NCBI GenBank assembly: GCA_009760855.2
Contig: WPIO01000065.1
Coordinates: forward strand, 1,278,501 to 1,342,500
Length of the DNA: 64,000 nt
Source of the DNA: Cristatella mucedo
Lineage: Eukaryota; Bryozoa; Phylactolaemata; Cristatellidae
Reading direction: 5' to 3'
Both the position numbers and the translations under genes were made by a program. The notes below the pieces were generated by a model. That model did not search any database. It was not told the origin of the DNA and saw only the letters and a program-made list of their open reading frames with translations. Below, in pieces: positions 1-9,165 of the stretch. Within the stretch, counting starts at the first letter, position 1, and every line of letters begins with the position of its first letter.

Positions 1-421
1 TATTTATCCTCTCAACCATGGCAACATTCTTCTTAGTTACAGCTTCTCTAATCATGACATTCTGTTTTTCCATTTCTTTTTCTTCTTTAAACTCTGATCC
101 AGGATCTACTGTCATGGTCCTTGGTCATTTGAGTTTACTTTTTGAGTAGATGCTTCTTATAGCTTTACTCGCATCTTTACAAGTCTTCGTCTTCAAAGTT
201 CTTGCATCTGTATGCCTGCTCGCCACATCTATAGCGCACAATGCGTATCCTTTCTCTTTGGGTAGGTAGAGTATAACCACTTGATGCTGATCGTTTGGTA
301 TTGCAACATCAAAGAAACAGCCTGGGATATTCGTCGCTCTACTCTTGAATGCCTGACTGATGGCAGTGTTCTCATCATATATTCCATCTCTCGTTTTTCC
401 ATTTAATGTTTTCAAAGACAT
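1..421 (-). pseudogene. DDE integrase of a Maverick/F54H12-type element (broken, runs off the left edge)
   Basis: Retrovirus-like integrase that would insert the element's DNA into host chromosomes. An ATG at 419-421 opens 98 codons; residues 36-69 carry the first catalytic Asp (FFDVA, D38) followed by the strand typical of these integrases (AIDVASR, then an alternating Lys/Thr stretch). The match continues after a frameshift near 120: positions 1-120 encode the second Asp (VDPGSEF) and a Glu in MVER, 30 residues apart rather than the usual ~35, so a few residues have been lost. The pattern resembles the transposon integrase F54H12.3 of C. elegans and relatives in cnidarians, recognised from memory of the family and not by search. 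Neighbours 850-4910 are capsid-like and nuclease-like, as expected for such elements. The frameshift argues for a dead copy. Confidence 0.7.
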
Positions 422-437
422 TCATTATATTTAAAAT
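422..437. promoter_or_regulatory. 16-bp divergent spacer between integrase and zinc-ribbon ORF
   Basis: Only 16 bases separate the two head-to-head start codons (421 minus, 438 plus). The spacer is entirely A/T except one C and is nearly self-complementary around TTTAAA (430-435). It may hold a compact bidirectional TATA-like signal; this is inferred from composition only. Confidence 0.3.
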
Positions 438-828
438 ATGGCTTGGATTTGCAAATCGTGTAAAATAGAGTTAAAGTCTCATGACATGTACGAATAGAAA
501 CCCAGAACTAATTTGCATCAGATGTCAACATCCAATCCTAAGACTTTACAAGTTTATGTGTGCATACTTCGATAAGGATGAGAAAGAAACCGTCTTTGCT
601 GGCCATGGTAAAGTATGAATGCAAGGGTTACGGATTGGTTTGCAAGACTTATTCACAAACGCTCAGGCATTTTTAAAGATAAAACAGAATGAAAGCATGC
701 ATTTATTGGTTGGGGAATGCATGCATTTCAAATCTAGAAAAATATTATTAACTAATTGCGACTGTAATAATACACCCGTGTTCAGATCTATTTTAAAAGA
801 TAGTCAAAACGATTATCATGATCTTTAA
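438..828 (+). pseudogene. Small zinc-ribbon ORF of the virus-like element (broken)
   Basis: Reads away from the integrase. The ATG at 438 is followed at once by a CxxC pair (CKSC); after a frameshift near 490 the frame continues with a second CxxC (CIRC), giving a four-cysteine zinc-ribbon layout within about 30 residues. A stop at 616-618 interrupts it, and the same frame runs on to 828 with more Cys and His (GECMHF, NCDC). I do not recognise the family. Two lesions plus the surrounding dead genes suggest a decayed copy. The only strong evidence is the cysteine spacing and the position beside the integrase; a small viral transcription or late-gene factor is one possibility, but that is a guess. 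Confidence 0.4.
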
Positions 829-852
829 CACTACTAGATAAAAAAAAGAACA

Positions 853-1782
853 TTACAGAGTTTCGGGAGCTATTATTTTTTCTAATATTTCGCCTAGTCT
901 ATTCATGTAACTATGTAGGAGATTAGGAGAGTTACAAGTTAGTGTTTCAGCTTCCACTAATAACTTTAAATTCAACTGGAATTCTAGTAAAAGCGGCTTT
1001 ATATCTCCATCCTCAATTAACAATAACAATCCCGATGTCACATGCTAGTAACGCGATATTTAAGTTTTGAGATAATGGTAGGCAGTTATTACCTTCAACT
1101 ACATGTAAAGAAACGATTATTATGGGAGGTTTATCAATGGTCGTTGAGGTGTATCTGGTAGAGAAAGGTATTTCACCTTGTAGTGTAGTTCCAGGTAATG
1201 GCAGGACTACTACTTCGCTAACTCTTCTACCATTAGCTATGTCAGCATAGGATTTGTTAACAGCATCGGTTGGATTGGTGGGATTCATCACATTGATTAT
1301 CTTATTATTTCCCAGGTCCAAGTCCTATCCTACAGGAACAGACCTGAATTAGAATTACACCTCGTTTTATAGCTACATACGTAACGCAAAAGTTGTCACC
1401 TAGAGTGGAAGGATTAGTAGAAGTCACTTTCTAGTAAGTAGATGTTATAGCAAATCCTTCCATATTCAAATCTTCAGTCACTCCAGCTTTCTTAACTTTG
1501 GAGTCCAGTTGACTTTTAACAACCAAATCGGTAGAATTAACAGCAGCACCAATGCTAGTCAATCTCTTACCGGAGCAATAAATCGTGGGTGCGGTAGTCG
1601 AAATGGATAATCTTGTTCTTGTGAAAGTGCTTGTCCGCAGAACTTTTATTTACGACATCTCCAGTATTGACTGGATCCTTAAAATTTACAACTTTATTGC
1701 CAGTCATATCCAAGTCTGTCATTGGACTCATTCCGCAAATGCCGGCAATATAGTCTCGTATCCTGAGCATTTTATATAACAA
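853..1782 (-). pseudogene. Phage-tail-fibre-like protein with iterated GNKI..P....D.VNKS motifs (broken)
   Basis: Likely surface or adhesion fibre of the virus-like element. Two clear copies of a motif known from bacteriophage tail fibres are present: one around 1255-1321 (GNKIINV...NPTDAVNKSYAD) and one around 1640-1730 (GNKVVNFKDP then GDVVNKS). A third, partial copy lies at 1440-1515 (DLVVKSQLDSK then LNMEGFAI). The copies are in different frames, so several indels split one long ORF. C-terminal to the last motif, the sequence at 1060-1230 reads as beta-rich, and a further shifted frame ends at 853. Upstream lies the nuclease (1854-2298). In phages such repeats form trimeric beta-helical shafts; that use here is inferred. 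Confidence 0.55.
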
Positions 1783-1853
1783 ATTTCAACTTTAGCTTTA
1801 TTTACTACTTCTTTAACTAATAGAACCAATCTCTTAAAACTATCTCTATAGGG

Positions 1854-2298
1854 TTATCTAACTGTTTGTACGTATAATTGTTCAACGTAAAAGTTAATAT
1901 CGTATTTCATTCCTGTCTTATTATTGAATCTGTCGTGTTCAGAAATTAGACTAAACTCGAAATTGTAATACCTACCATCCTTGAGAAGGTATACAAATAA
2001 GGATTTACTGATGTATTCTAAATTTACCTTCAGCGATATAATCTTTAGGTTTATTAAAGTAATTTAAACCAGGAATGCATATTTTAAATTCGCAAAATAA
2101 ACATTCTTCCATTTCTAATACGTATAAGCCCAGTAGACATTGCGCTTCATATTGCGGAAGGATCTCATCTTCAATCAAGCGTCTAGACCATATGCATTTT
2201 ATCTCTGCAAGTAATTTAGACTCACTATCGTGAATCCCACCATCAGGACTATAACGATAGCATTCATCTGTAGAGAAGCATGCAGTAGCGTTTGTCAT
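1854..2298 (-). pseudogene. Lambda-exonuclease/YqaJ-type nuclease (partial)
   Basis: Probable 5'-3' exonuclease for recombination or end-processing of the element's DNA. Residues of the 97-codon ORF (2005-2298) show the family's catalytic order: SPDGG (metal-binding Asp), then AEIKC (the E-x-K pair), then a helix with PQYEAQ and a strand with CLFCEF. A frameshift near 2030 joins a further open stretch that ends with the stop at 1854-1856 and reads as beta-strand and Tyr/Phe-rich. The N-terminal part of a normal ~200-residue domain is missing or shifted. Such nucleases are common in baculoviruses, phages and some animal mobile elements. The match is by motif order and spacing only. Confidence 0.6.
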
Positions 2299-2341
2299 GA
2301 TACTTTAAAATTTTACGTCTGGTAACATTACGACTATTGGT

Positions 2342-2545
2342 TTAAACGTTTTTTCCAAAAAGTAGTGGTGCTCTTAATTCTTTAGATCGGTTTCTTATAT
2401 ATTTCTCAACTTTTCTAGAGACCATTTCTTTAATCTTTTTTTCGTCAGCTTTTACATTTCCAAAGACTACATCATTGCCTAGTATCGAATATGCTTCAGA
2501 TCCACCGATGTTACTAAACACTCATCGCGACTTTGCTCCATTTAT
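2342..2545 (-). other. Short Lys-rich open stretch between nuclease and capsid genes
   Basis: About 60 open codons end at the stop 2342-2344. The reading contains GGSEAYSILGNDVVFG followed by a Lys/Glu/Arg-rich helix. It is colinear with its neighbours and probably a small gene of the same element. I do not recognise a family. Confidence 0.3.
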
Positions 2546-2567
2546 CTACAATAAAAAGTAGTTTAAA

Positions 2568-4020
2568 TTAATCGATGGGAATTTGAACTTCGGGTGATTT
2601 CAATGTTATGAAAGCAGCACCATCGCCATTAAAGATGAGATCTAGTTCAGTTTCAGAAACGAAAATGTTGTGAATTTCATATCCGTTAGCAGTTGGGTTA
2701 GACTTATACTTGATAGTGACGTCTAGAACGTCAGTTTTCCCTAGAGATTGCTCTTTTAGTCTGTGATCAACGACGAGGAAAGGACACAGAGCAACGTAAT
2801 CAGGAAGAGCGATTCCAGTTCCAGCTACGTTTTCGCTAACACCTAGGGTCTGTTTCCTAAACTGAGTGAAATCCATGTAAGCCATAGAGCATTGAGCTTG
2901 AGGGAAATTGTTTACGCATATCAATTCTGGGTATTGGCTTCCACCCCCAGGTCGCACTGTAATGCTTTCTACGTTAGCATGATTGAATACTGCAATTATA
3001 CTTATTCGTATTTTGAAATGCAACTAGGAGCAACTTAACTTTTTCATCTTGCGCTCGATAGCTAAGCCTGGACATTTGCTGAAGACCGTCGGTTATAGGT
3101 GAGATTTCTTGCCTTTTATTTCTGTAAATGAGTTTAATTCTACCGTGTTCGACTCTCGCGTTTTATCGATTAGAGATCTCTGTGTCGAGATGCTAGGCTT
3201 AACTTTAGGGATGATTAGATGAAGCTTGTCCAGGAATACTCTAGCACCGCTGGTTGTGTTAGCTGCAGGAGCAGCAGCAGGAGCAGCCGAAAAGTGCAAC
3301 GCATTCACATGTCCAAACGTTTCTCTCTTCAGAGTGAGTTCAATATTTATGTTATAAATGATCTTATCCACGTCTGCGCACAATCCAGAGATCCTATACA
3401 AAGGTATGATTACACTGAAGAATCCATTCGGTTGAGCTTGAGATACTAGTGCTAGCTTTCTCATCGTCCACCCAACATTTGTTGCACCAGCATCAGCGAA
3501 TGCAAGGTTGGTATCAGAGGCCACTGCAACTCCATTACCTCCTACAGCTGGAGGATGGTAATTTGTGTCAGAAGAACCCTTATCCTTTCTTCAAAACGAT
3601 GTTAGCCTTTCACCTCTATTATAATCGTTAGGATACAGCATTGTACCCAGAACTATGGAAGTTATAGCAATTCAATGGTCAGTTTTATAAGATTCAACTC
3701 TTCCAGTTTGCTTCAACTTCAACAAATCCAACTCTTCCAGTTTGCTTCAACTTCAACAAATCCAACTCTTCCAGTTTGCCATCGCATTTGAGCGAAAAAC
3801 CAAGTAGCTCCATTATTAACCAATGTAACATCACCATCAGTAGATGCTTGATAACTAGCATCGCTAACAGCAATACCAACCGTCTGAGCTGCAGCACCCT
3901 TCCACAGATTTATACTTCCTTCAACGAATAAGTAAGCGCCAGACAGTCCAAAGTACTCCGTATTCCTAGCTTCTACGTAGAACCTAATCGGAGTTCCGGG
4001 ATTGATTGCAGTTTCTTGAA
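2568..4020 (-). pseudogene. F54H12.2-like capsid protein (broken by frameshifts)
   Basis: Major structural-type protein of Maverick-like elements. The order of segments, 5' to 3' on the minus strand, follows the family. About 3780-4020 encodes the N-terminal strand region (PGTPIRFYVEA, GLSGAYLFVEG, VTLVNNG). 3093-3524 encodes the middle region (FFSVIIPLYRISGLC, then IIYNINIELTLKRE and KLHLIIPKV). 2568-3023 encodes the C-terminal region with the conserved FDH-like turn, QYPEL and a Tyr/Phe-rich end. At least three frame changes separate the pieces, one caused by a 34-bp tandem duplication. Intact relatives are roughly 400-500 residues, which fits the ~1.45-kb span. The double jelly-roll capsid role is inferred from family knowledge; no search was run. 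Confidence 0.65.
3696..3779. repeat. 34-bp tandem duplication inside the capsid gene
   Basis: Unit 3696-3729 is repeated exactly at 3730-3763, with 16 bases of a third unit to 3779. Because 34 is not a multiple of 3, each extra unit shifts the reading frame and by itself would inactivate the capsid ORF. Confidence 0.9.
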
Positions 4021-4263
4021 TTAAATCAGCTGGAGGATATCATAATACTGAATTTTGCAGATGGGTGCCGAAGGCAGTTCTCGATCAGTCATGGGACATA
4101 TCCTATCTACATCCAAATCCATTATCCTTATATAGTAGCTCTTAAAAGTATTTATCTTCTTTTTCTAATGAATAAACCACCACCGATTCAACTTGCTGAA
4201 GCACCACCTTTTTCTATTACTGGAGAAGAGGTTTTATACTAAGGTGGTTCGATCACTCTACTT

Positions 4264-4746
4264 TCAGTTTCCTTTTAATCTTCTCCCTGGTTCTTTCTTA
4301 GCCATGTTCGTTATCAATCTGTCTAATTCTTTATACGTTACGGGATCGTTATTTCTCAGTCTACGTTCATAATTCGCTTCTCCTCTACCCCTCTGCTTTT
4401 CCTTGTATTCATATTCTTCATCTTCTCTTCGTCGAATCATCCTTTTGCTTTTCTGTATCTGCCTTCCGCGAATCGTCTTTTTGCCTTTGCTTCCCTTCAT
4501 CGTTACAAAGTTTTGCAGCCTCCAATCTTTTTCGAGTTTATTTCGCTTCTTTCGCATCTTTATACTCATTGAATTTATTTGCAATTGCAATACCGGCGTC
4601 GACTGCTGTTTTTGCTCCGCTAACAATTGTCAAACCATGTTCCTTAGCAAATTCAACTCCTTTTTAAGCCCACCAATTACTGTGTCAACAGCTCCTGCTC
4701 CAACGATCGTTTTTTCGCTGCCTCCACGCGCTTTAGTAAACCCCAT
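4264..4746 (-). pseudogene. Small Gly/Ala-rich protein plus basic protein of the virus-like element
   Basis: An ATG at 4744-4746 starts a short ORF with a Gly/Ala/Val-rich hydrophobic segment (TIVGAGAVDTVIGG). A 1-base shift near 4665 moves the sense into a neighbouring frame that continues with a similar segment (LTIVSGAKTAVDAG). Downstream, 4264-4626 encodes a strongly Lys/Arg/Glu-rich region ending RRLKGN. Whether this was one gene or two is unclear. A membrane-active minor capsid protein and a basic DNA-packaging protein would fit a virus gene block, but both roles are inferred from composition only. Confidence 0.35.
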
Positions 4747-4786
4747 CTTGCTCTCTATATTAATTCTTATCTAATTTCAACAGTGA

Positions 4787-4909
4787 CTACGGTTTTCCAA
4801 AAGTAGCAACGTTCTTTCCATTCTGATCCGTTAAACTAAATCTGTAACTCGTTATTTCTTCTAGCGCACCAAGAGTAAGATCTAGAAATGATGGATTATC
4901 AATGTGCAT
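4787..4909 (-). CDS. 3' end of an unidentified ORF at the edge of the virus-like block
   Basis: Forty codons from an ATG at 4907-4909 to the stop at 4787-4789, containing LGALEEITSYRFSLTD. The frame is open further upstream to about 4935, where the AT-rich element ends abruptly in GC-richer DNA. It is therefore probably a truncated 3' end. Family not recognised. Confidence 0.35.
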   Translation of the reverse strand: MHIDNPSFLDLTLGALEEITSYRFSLTDQNGKNVATFGKP

Positions 4910-4935
4910 AGCGAGAGAAGAAGCGTCTTGTCAGC

Positions 4936-6520
4936 ACCCGCGTTTTATCCCGGCTCTTCAGGCATAATAAGTAGGACAGACACGAACACGTAGTGCAGAC
5001 GCCTACTTCAAGCGGTTTAGGACAACGGAGGGCGTTACCGGCGGGCTTTCTTCTAAGCCTAATTCTTTACAGTGTTCACGCACTTGACTGCTATTCGCTT
5101 CACTATAAGATCTATGATACTTTTGGGCGTGTATAGTATCGCTGCCGCTTGGTCTCGCACTGCTCCTCAGGCAGAGCTTTGCTTTTATTCGGTGAAACCT
5201 CGTCTGCTGTCTCGGCAATTCACCCGCCGTTGACCTTACGGTACGAGGCTAGACGTTGACGAAGGACCTCCAAGTTCGTTCTCACCCAAGAATCGTGGCT
5301 TGTCTCGATCGCATTTGCTCGACTGTTTTAGCTTAAAAAATTGTGGGTGGTACACTTAAAGGGTAGTAGCCTTTGTAATATCATTAGAGTCAAGGGTTTC
5401 TGAACCCTCGGCCCGAGAGCGATTCGCCGTTATGGCTGTACCCCAAAATATATAAGCCAAATATGCATCTACTGCCTGTCGCCGGCCCAATTTCACCGCT
5501 GCTTTGTCGATCGAACGCGATGGCAGACCACGCTAAGTGATCCATTCTCTGCTTGCAACCGATACGGACCTCAACCTCGTGGCAGTGGTGCTAAGACGTT
5601 CCGCCCACGGCGGGTTCTCAAGACCGTAGTCAACGAGTCGTGGCAATCCCTATCACTTCGTGTCTTTAGCTGTGAAACGACGCTTGCTCGTAGACATGGT
5701 CTCGGAATGCGCATGACTGGCATATAAGATTACAATGAAACCAGGAGTGTGCAAGAGAAGTCAACTGGCATTTGAATTAAGGAGTGTGCAAGATTAGCCA
5801 ACAGATAGAAACACCCGTTGCACACTAAGACAAATTGTCGCTCGGCTCAGCAATAATCTCGCCATAATCAATGTCACATGCAACGATATCGTCACCGTTT
5901 GATGCTTGTGGGTGCAACGCCATAGTTAAAATCAATCAGTAGTCTTGTAAACCTGAACCAAATGTGGTTTTATGGTTTATTTTGGGTTAATGGTTTTATT
6001 TGCTAATGGGTTTATGGTTGAATGAGTTGATGTTTTGACAAGGGTGAGTCACTACTGGGTGAGGAGGAGGCAGTGGGAAACTTGGCGGAGGGGAGAGCGG
6101 CTGTGCGGTGTAACGCTGCGAGCGCTGACTTAATACACCAGTGTTGGAGCCCCGCCCCTCGGTGTCTGCATTTCGTCGCTTGTGTACAGTCGCGTACTGC
6201 TGTCAGAGCGTCAGACTACACCAGATCAAACCTCCAGCAAATTTACTACAAATCCTGGCTCACACTCAACATTGCACAGGCGATTCCGTTTTGACCATTT
6301 TGATCGTTTTGACTCATGACGTTGGTAAGTTTGAAATGCTCGAACCAAATTTATCGGATATAGAGTTATTGTAATTGAGAGCTGAAGCAAGCGGCCGAAC
6401 TTTATGACGGGATCGTCTCATGTTATCCTGATGTTTTTAGTTCTTAAATTCGCCGTTCTAAACATCTACAGTCGGATATCCTTACATTCACAAATCTCAG
6501 TTCAAACCTGTTACTGCTCT
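4936..6520. other. Unrecognised non-coding DNA
   Basis: Base composition changes from AT-rich to mixed at about 4935. Nothing recognisable as a gene is seen. A 71-codon minus ORF at 5003-5218 and plus ORFs at 6073-6374 have no features that set them apart from chance. At 5950-6035 there is a G/T-rich stretch of GGTTTTATGGTTTA-like words. Confidence 0.5.
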
Positions 6521-7214
6521 TAATAATAATAATAATAATAATAATTTACTTGATAAAGCGCCCTCAGAGAACTTAATCTCTCTCTAGGCGCTTTACATTT
6601 GCTGTAAAGTGAAATGCCATTGAATGGTAAGTAAAATCATGCTTGAAAAAAATAAACGAAATGAATAATATGGTTAGGGGTGAAATGCACAGGGTCAGCA
6701 TGCAAATGTGGTTAGTGGCAGCAAGCACAGTGTCAGCACGCATAAGCACATCAAGGACGAATCACAGGGACCCTCTAAATGCTGTCCTAAATAAGTGTTT
6801 ATAGGTTCCTTTTAAATGTGGTCAGGTCAGGGGATGTTCTGACGTAGGTCGGCAGGGAGTTCCAGGCTTTGGGAGCATATGAACTAAATGCACGGTCTCC
6901 AAAGGATTTAAGGTTTGTATGAGGTATTTCTAGACTGTTGGATTCCGAAAAGCGGGTGGCGCGATGCTTGGCCTGATGGGGTAGTATATCTGACAGATAG
7001 GCTGGAGCCATAGAATGAAGGGACCTAAAAGTGAGCGACAAAACCTTGAAGTCAATCCGTTGCTTGACTGGTATCCAGTGCAGGTCGGCGAGAAGTGGAG
7101 TAATGTGGCAACTGCGAAGCTCACGACAGACAAGCCTAGCTGCAGAGTTTTGCACCAGCTGCAATCGCCTGATCGCACATGCTGGTAGGCCAGTAAGCGG
7201 TGAGTTGCAGAAGT
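6521..7214 (-). mobile_element. CR1/L2-like LINE, 5'-truncated 3' half (LINE-A copy)
   Basis: The minus-strand copy ends in an (ATT)n tail (AAT repeats at 6521-6543), preceded by the shared 3' stem-loop (6555-6600). An ORF at 6799-7210 encodes the C-terminal part of the LINE polyprotein: LDFCNS, LQLVQNSAARLV, LHWIPVKQRIDFK, APAYLSD, FGDRAFSSYAPKAWNSLP. These blocks are typical of the region after the RT palm in CR1/L2-clade elements. Homology to the fullest copy (57.5-59.0 kb) stops at about 7214, immediately after the block for RLDF; beyond it lies unrelated sequence that recurs inverted near 7.9 kb. The ORF is open here, so this copy is relatively young. Confidence 0.85.
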
Positions 7215-7689
7215 CGAGACTCTTAAAAGCTATTGAGGCTATTGAAATGGCAGCGCCAGCTAAACCAGCCAGATTATGGTTGATAATGTTACAAACGTGG
7301 TGTGTGACTTCCATGTCCGATCAGAACGAGGCAAAAATACAGCACTCGTAACGGTGCTAGTGTCAGCCGACGCGAGACGACTACTAGTGACGCCGGAACC
7401 TTTTAGCACACAGGTTTGCCGGCAGTAGCAGGAACGCGGCAGCGATGAAGAGCGATTGCAGCCTTACATGTCAAGTCCATATCAATAATATAGACAAGTC
7501 TATTTGACAGCAGCGGACGGTTTCAGGCATTCAACAGCGGCCATGACGTACACTAATGGCTCTCCGGCCTAGAGCTCATGTCGGCTCAGATGCCAACGCC
7601 GAGTCCGGAATCAGATCTTACTGCCTATCTCACGGCGACGGCTTTTATGCGGCCTCTGTCATAGATTATCGCATAATATATTTATCAAC

Positions 7690-7857
7690 TATTATATATG
7701 TATAACTGATCCGTATAGCCCCCGAAGAGAACTTAATCTTTGTTCAGTGCTGCACATCTGCCACAGGGCTCGAGCCCACGACCTCGGTCATTAAATACAT
7801 TCTCATTGACCTTAGCTCGAGGCGAGCACCTTAACCACCGGGCCAAACTAGCTCGTC
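7690..7857 (-). mobile_element. SINE-1 copy (tRNA-derived), diverged
   Basis: Minus orientation. The tRNA-like head contains the B-box core GGGCTCGAGCCC on the reverse strand (7766-7778), and the A-box region lies at about 7830-7850. The tail carries the LINE-like GAGAACTTAATCT block (7725-7740) and ends in an AT-rich TATATA run. About 15 extra bases interrupt the head near 7790. Confidence 0.75.
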
Positions 7858-7956
7858 GCATAATCGCGAAAAATGACATATTTGCCATATTCTGACTGGT
7901 TTAGCTGGCGCCGCCGTTTCAACAGGGCTGCATAGTAGGTAAACAATTTCCGACTT

Positions 7957-8272
7957 TCGCCACGACATCCCCTGACTTGACCACATTTATAAAAAACTAG
8001 AAGCGCATCTATGTATCGCAGTATCTGGTGGGTCCATTTGAGTCGTCCTCTATGTGCTTATTTATGTGTGCTGACACTGTGCATGCTGCCACTAACCATA
8101 TTTGCAAGCTGACCCTGTGCATGTCACCCCTAACCATGTTATGCTTGTTGTCATTGAGCATGCTACCACTAACCAATTGATCGTGCTTCCTTTACAGCAA
8201 ATGTAAAGTGCCTAGAAAGAGATTGATTTCTCTGAGGGGCTATATCAAATGTGTTATTATTATTATTATTAA
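7957..8272 (+). mobile_element. LINE-A 3' UTR fragment with (ATT)n tail
   Basis: Starts at the last codons of the LINE ORF (ACATCCCCTGACTTGACCAC) and carries the whole 3' UTR: three degenerate ~38-bp sub-repeats of the type GCTGACACTGTGCATGCTGC, the AAAGAGATTGATTTCTCTGA stem-loop, and TTATTATT to 8272. Opposite in orientation to the copy at 6.5-7.2 kb. Confidence 0.85.
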
Positions 8273-8276
8273 ATAA

Positions 8277-9160
8277 CAATGGCCTCTCAGCCGGGGTCTA
8301 CCCGGTTTGTTTCTATAACTAATTCAACTTTTCGCGTCGTCTAACTTGTGAGATGTTGATTTGTTCGTACAGTTTCGTTTCATTTACTCCTGTTGTTGTC
8401 CTTTTCCGGAACGTCTAAAGATCATTCTATTGAATCTGAGCACAACCACGGTTCGTCAGCAACACTGGCTGGAGAGTAGCACTACCGAAAAATGGCTCTG
8501 GGATAAGTAGCTCCTGTGGCTTGACCGACGCGCCCGCTATAGAACAGCCCTGACCTTGGTTAGTAGCTAAACCGGGTCGCTTGGTAGCGTAATAACCCGT
8601 AGGTCCCCTCTATGAGAACGGAAGCCTCGCTGGTGCAGCCAATCGAGCAGTACTCATGACGCGTACAATTTTCATTCAGTCTCCAGTGTTGATCGGTCAA
8701 CAATAGCTGCTGCCGCTGAGAAACAGCTAGTCGGTCAGCCGAGCTCTGCTGGTGCACTCAGAAAGCTCCGCCCCAAGCAGTTCACGCCTTCCAGGCAGTT
8801 GCCCGGCCTTAGCTCTTCCAGTTCACCAGTCCTCTTAAGTGAGCCATTGTCGCAGGAAAGACGACTGGCTACCTGTCTAAGAGGTGTATGATCATTCACG
8901 ATTATCGTTTAGGCTGCTGCTGTGGCTGCAGGTGGCGAAGACCCCCGACGCATATTCAGGGATTCCAGCACGAGTGAAGTAAAGATTTCGACTGCAGCTG
9001 TAGGCCACCAGACCGTCCTTAAAAGAAAAGAGTAGCAAAGTGTGTACGTTCGTGAAGTTACAAGCCCGACGACTCTATTGGTCCCTACGGCTGAGCTGAC
9101 AGATGAGCCTAGCTAATCGATATTCCGTAGCGCCCTGCCCTTCTTTTTAGAGGCGATCGG
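8277..9160. other. Unrecognised DNA
   Basis: No gene or known repeat identified. Mixed composition, with only short chance ORFs on both strands. Confidence 0.5.
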
Positions 9161-9165
9161 CCATG

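Noticed and set aside
1-4935. Bacterial or phage contamination
   Set aside because: Fibre-like and exonuclease-like genes could suggest it, but the integrase and capsid families are those of animal mobile elements and the genes are decayed, as in a host genome. A chimeric assembly join at about 4935 cannot be fully excluded.
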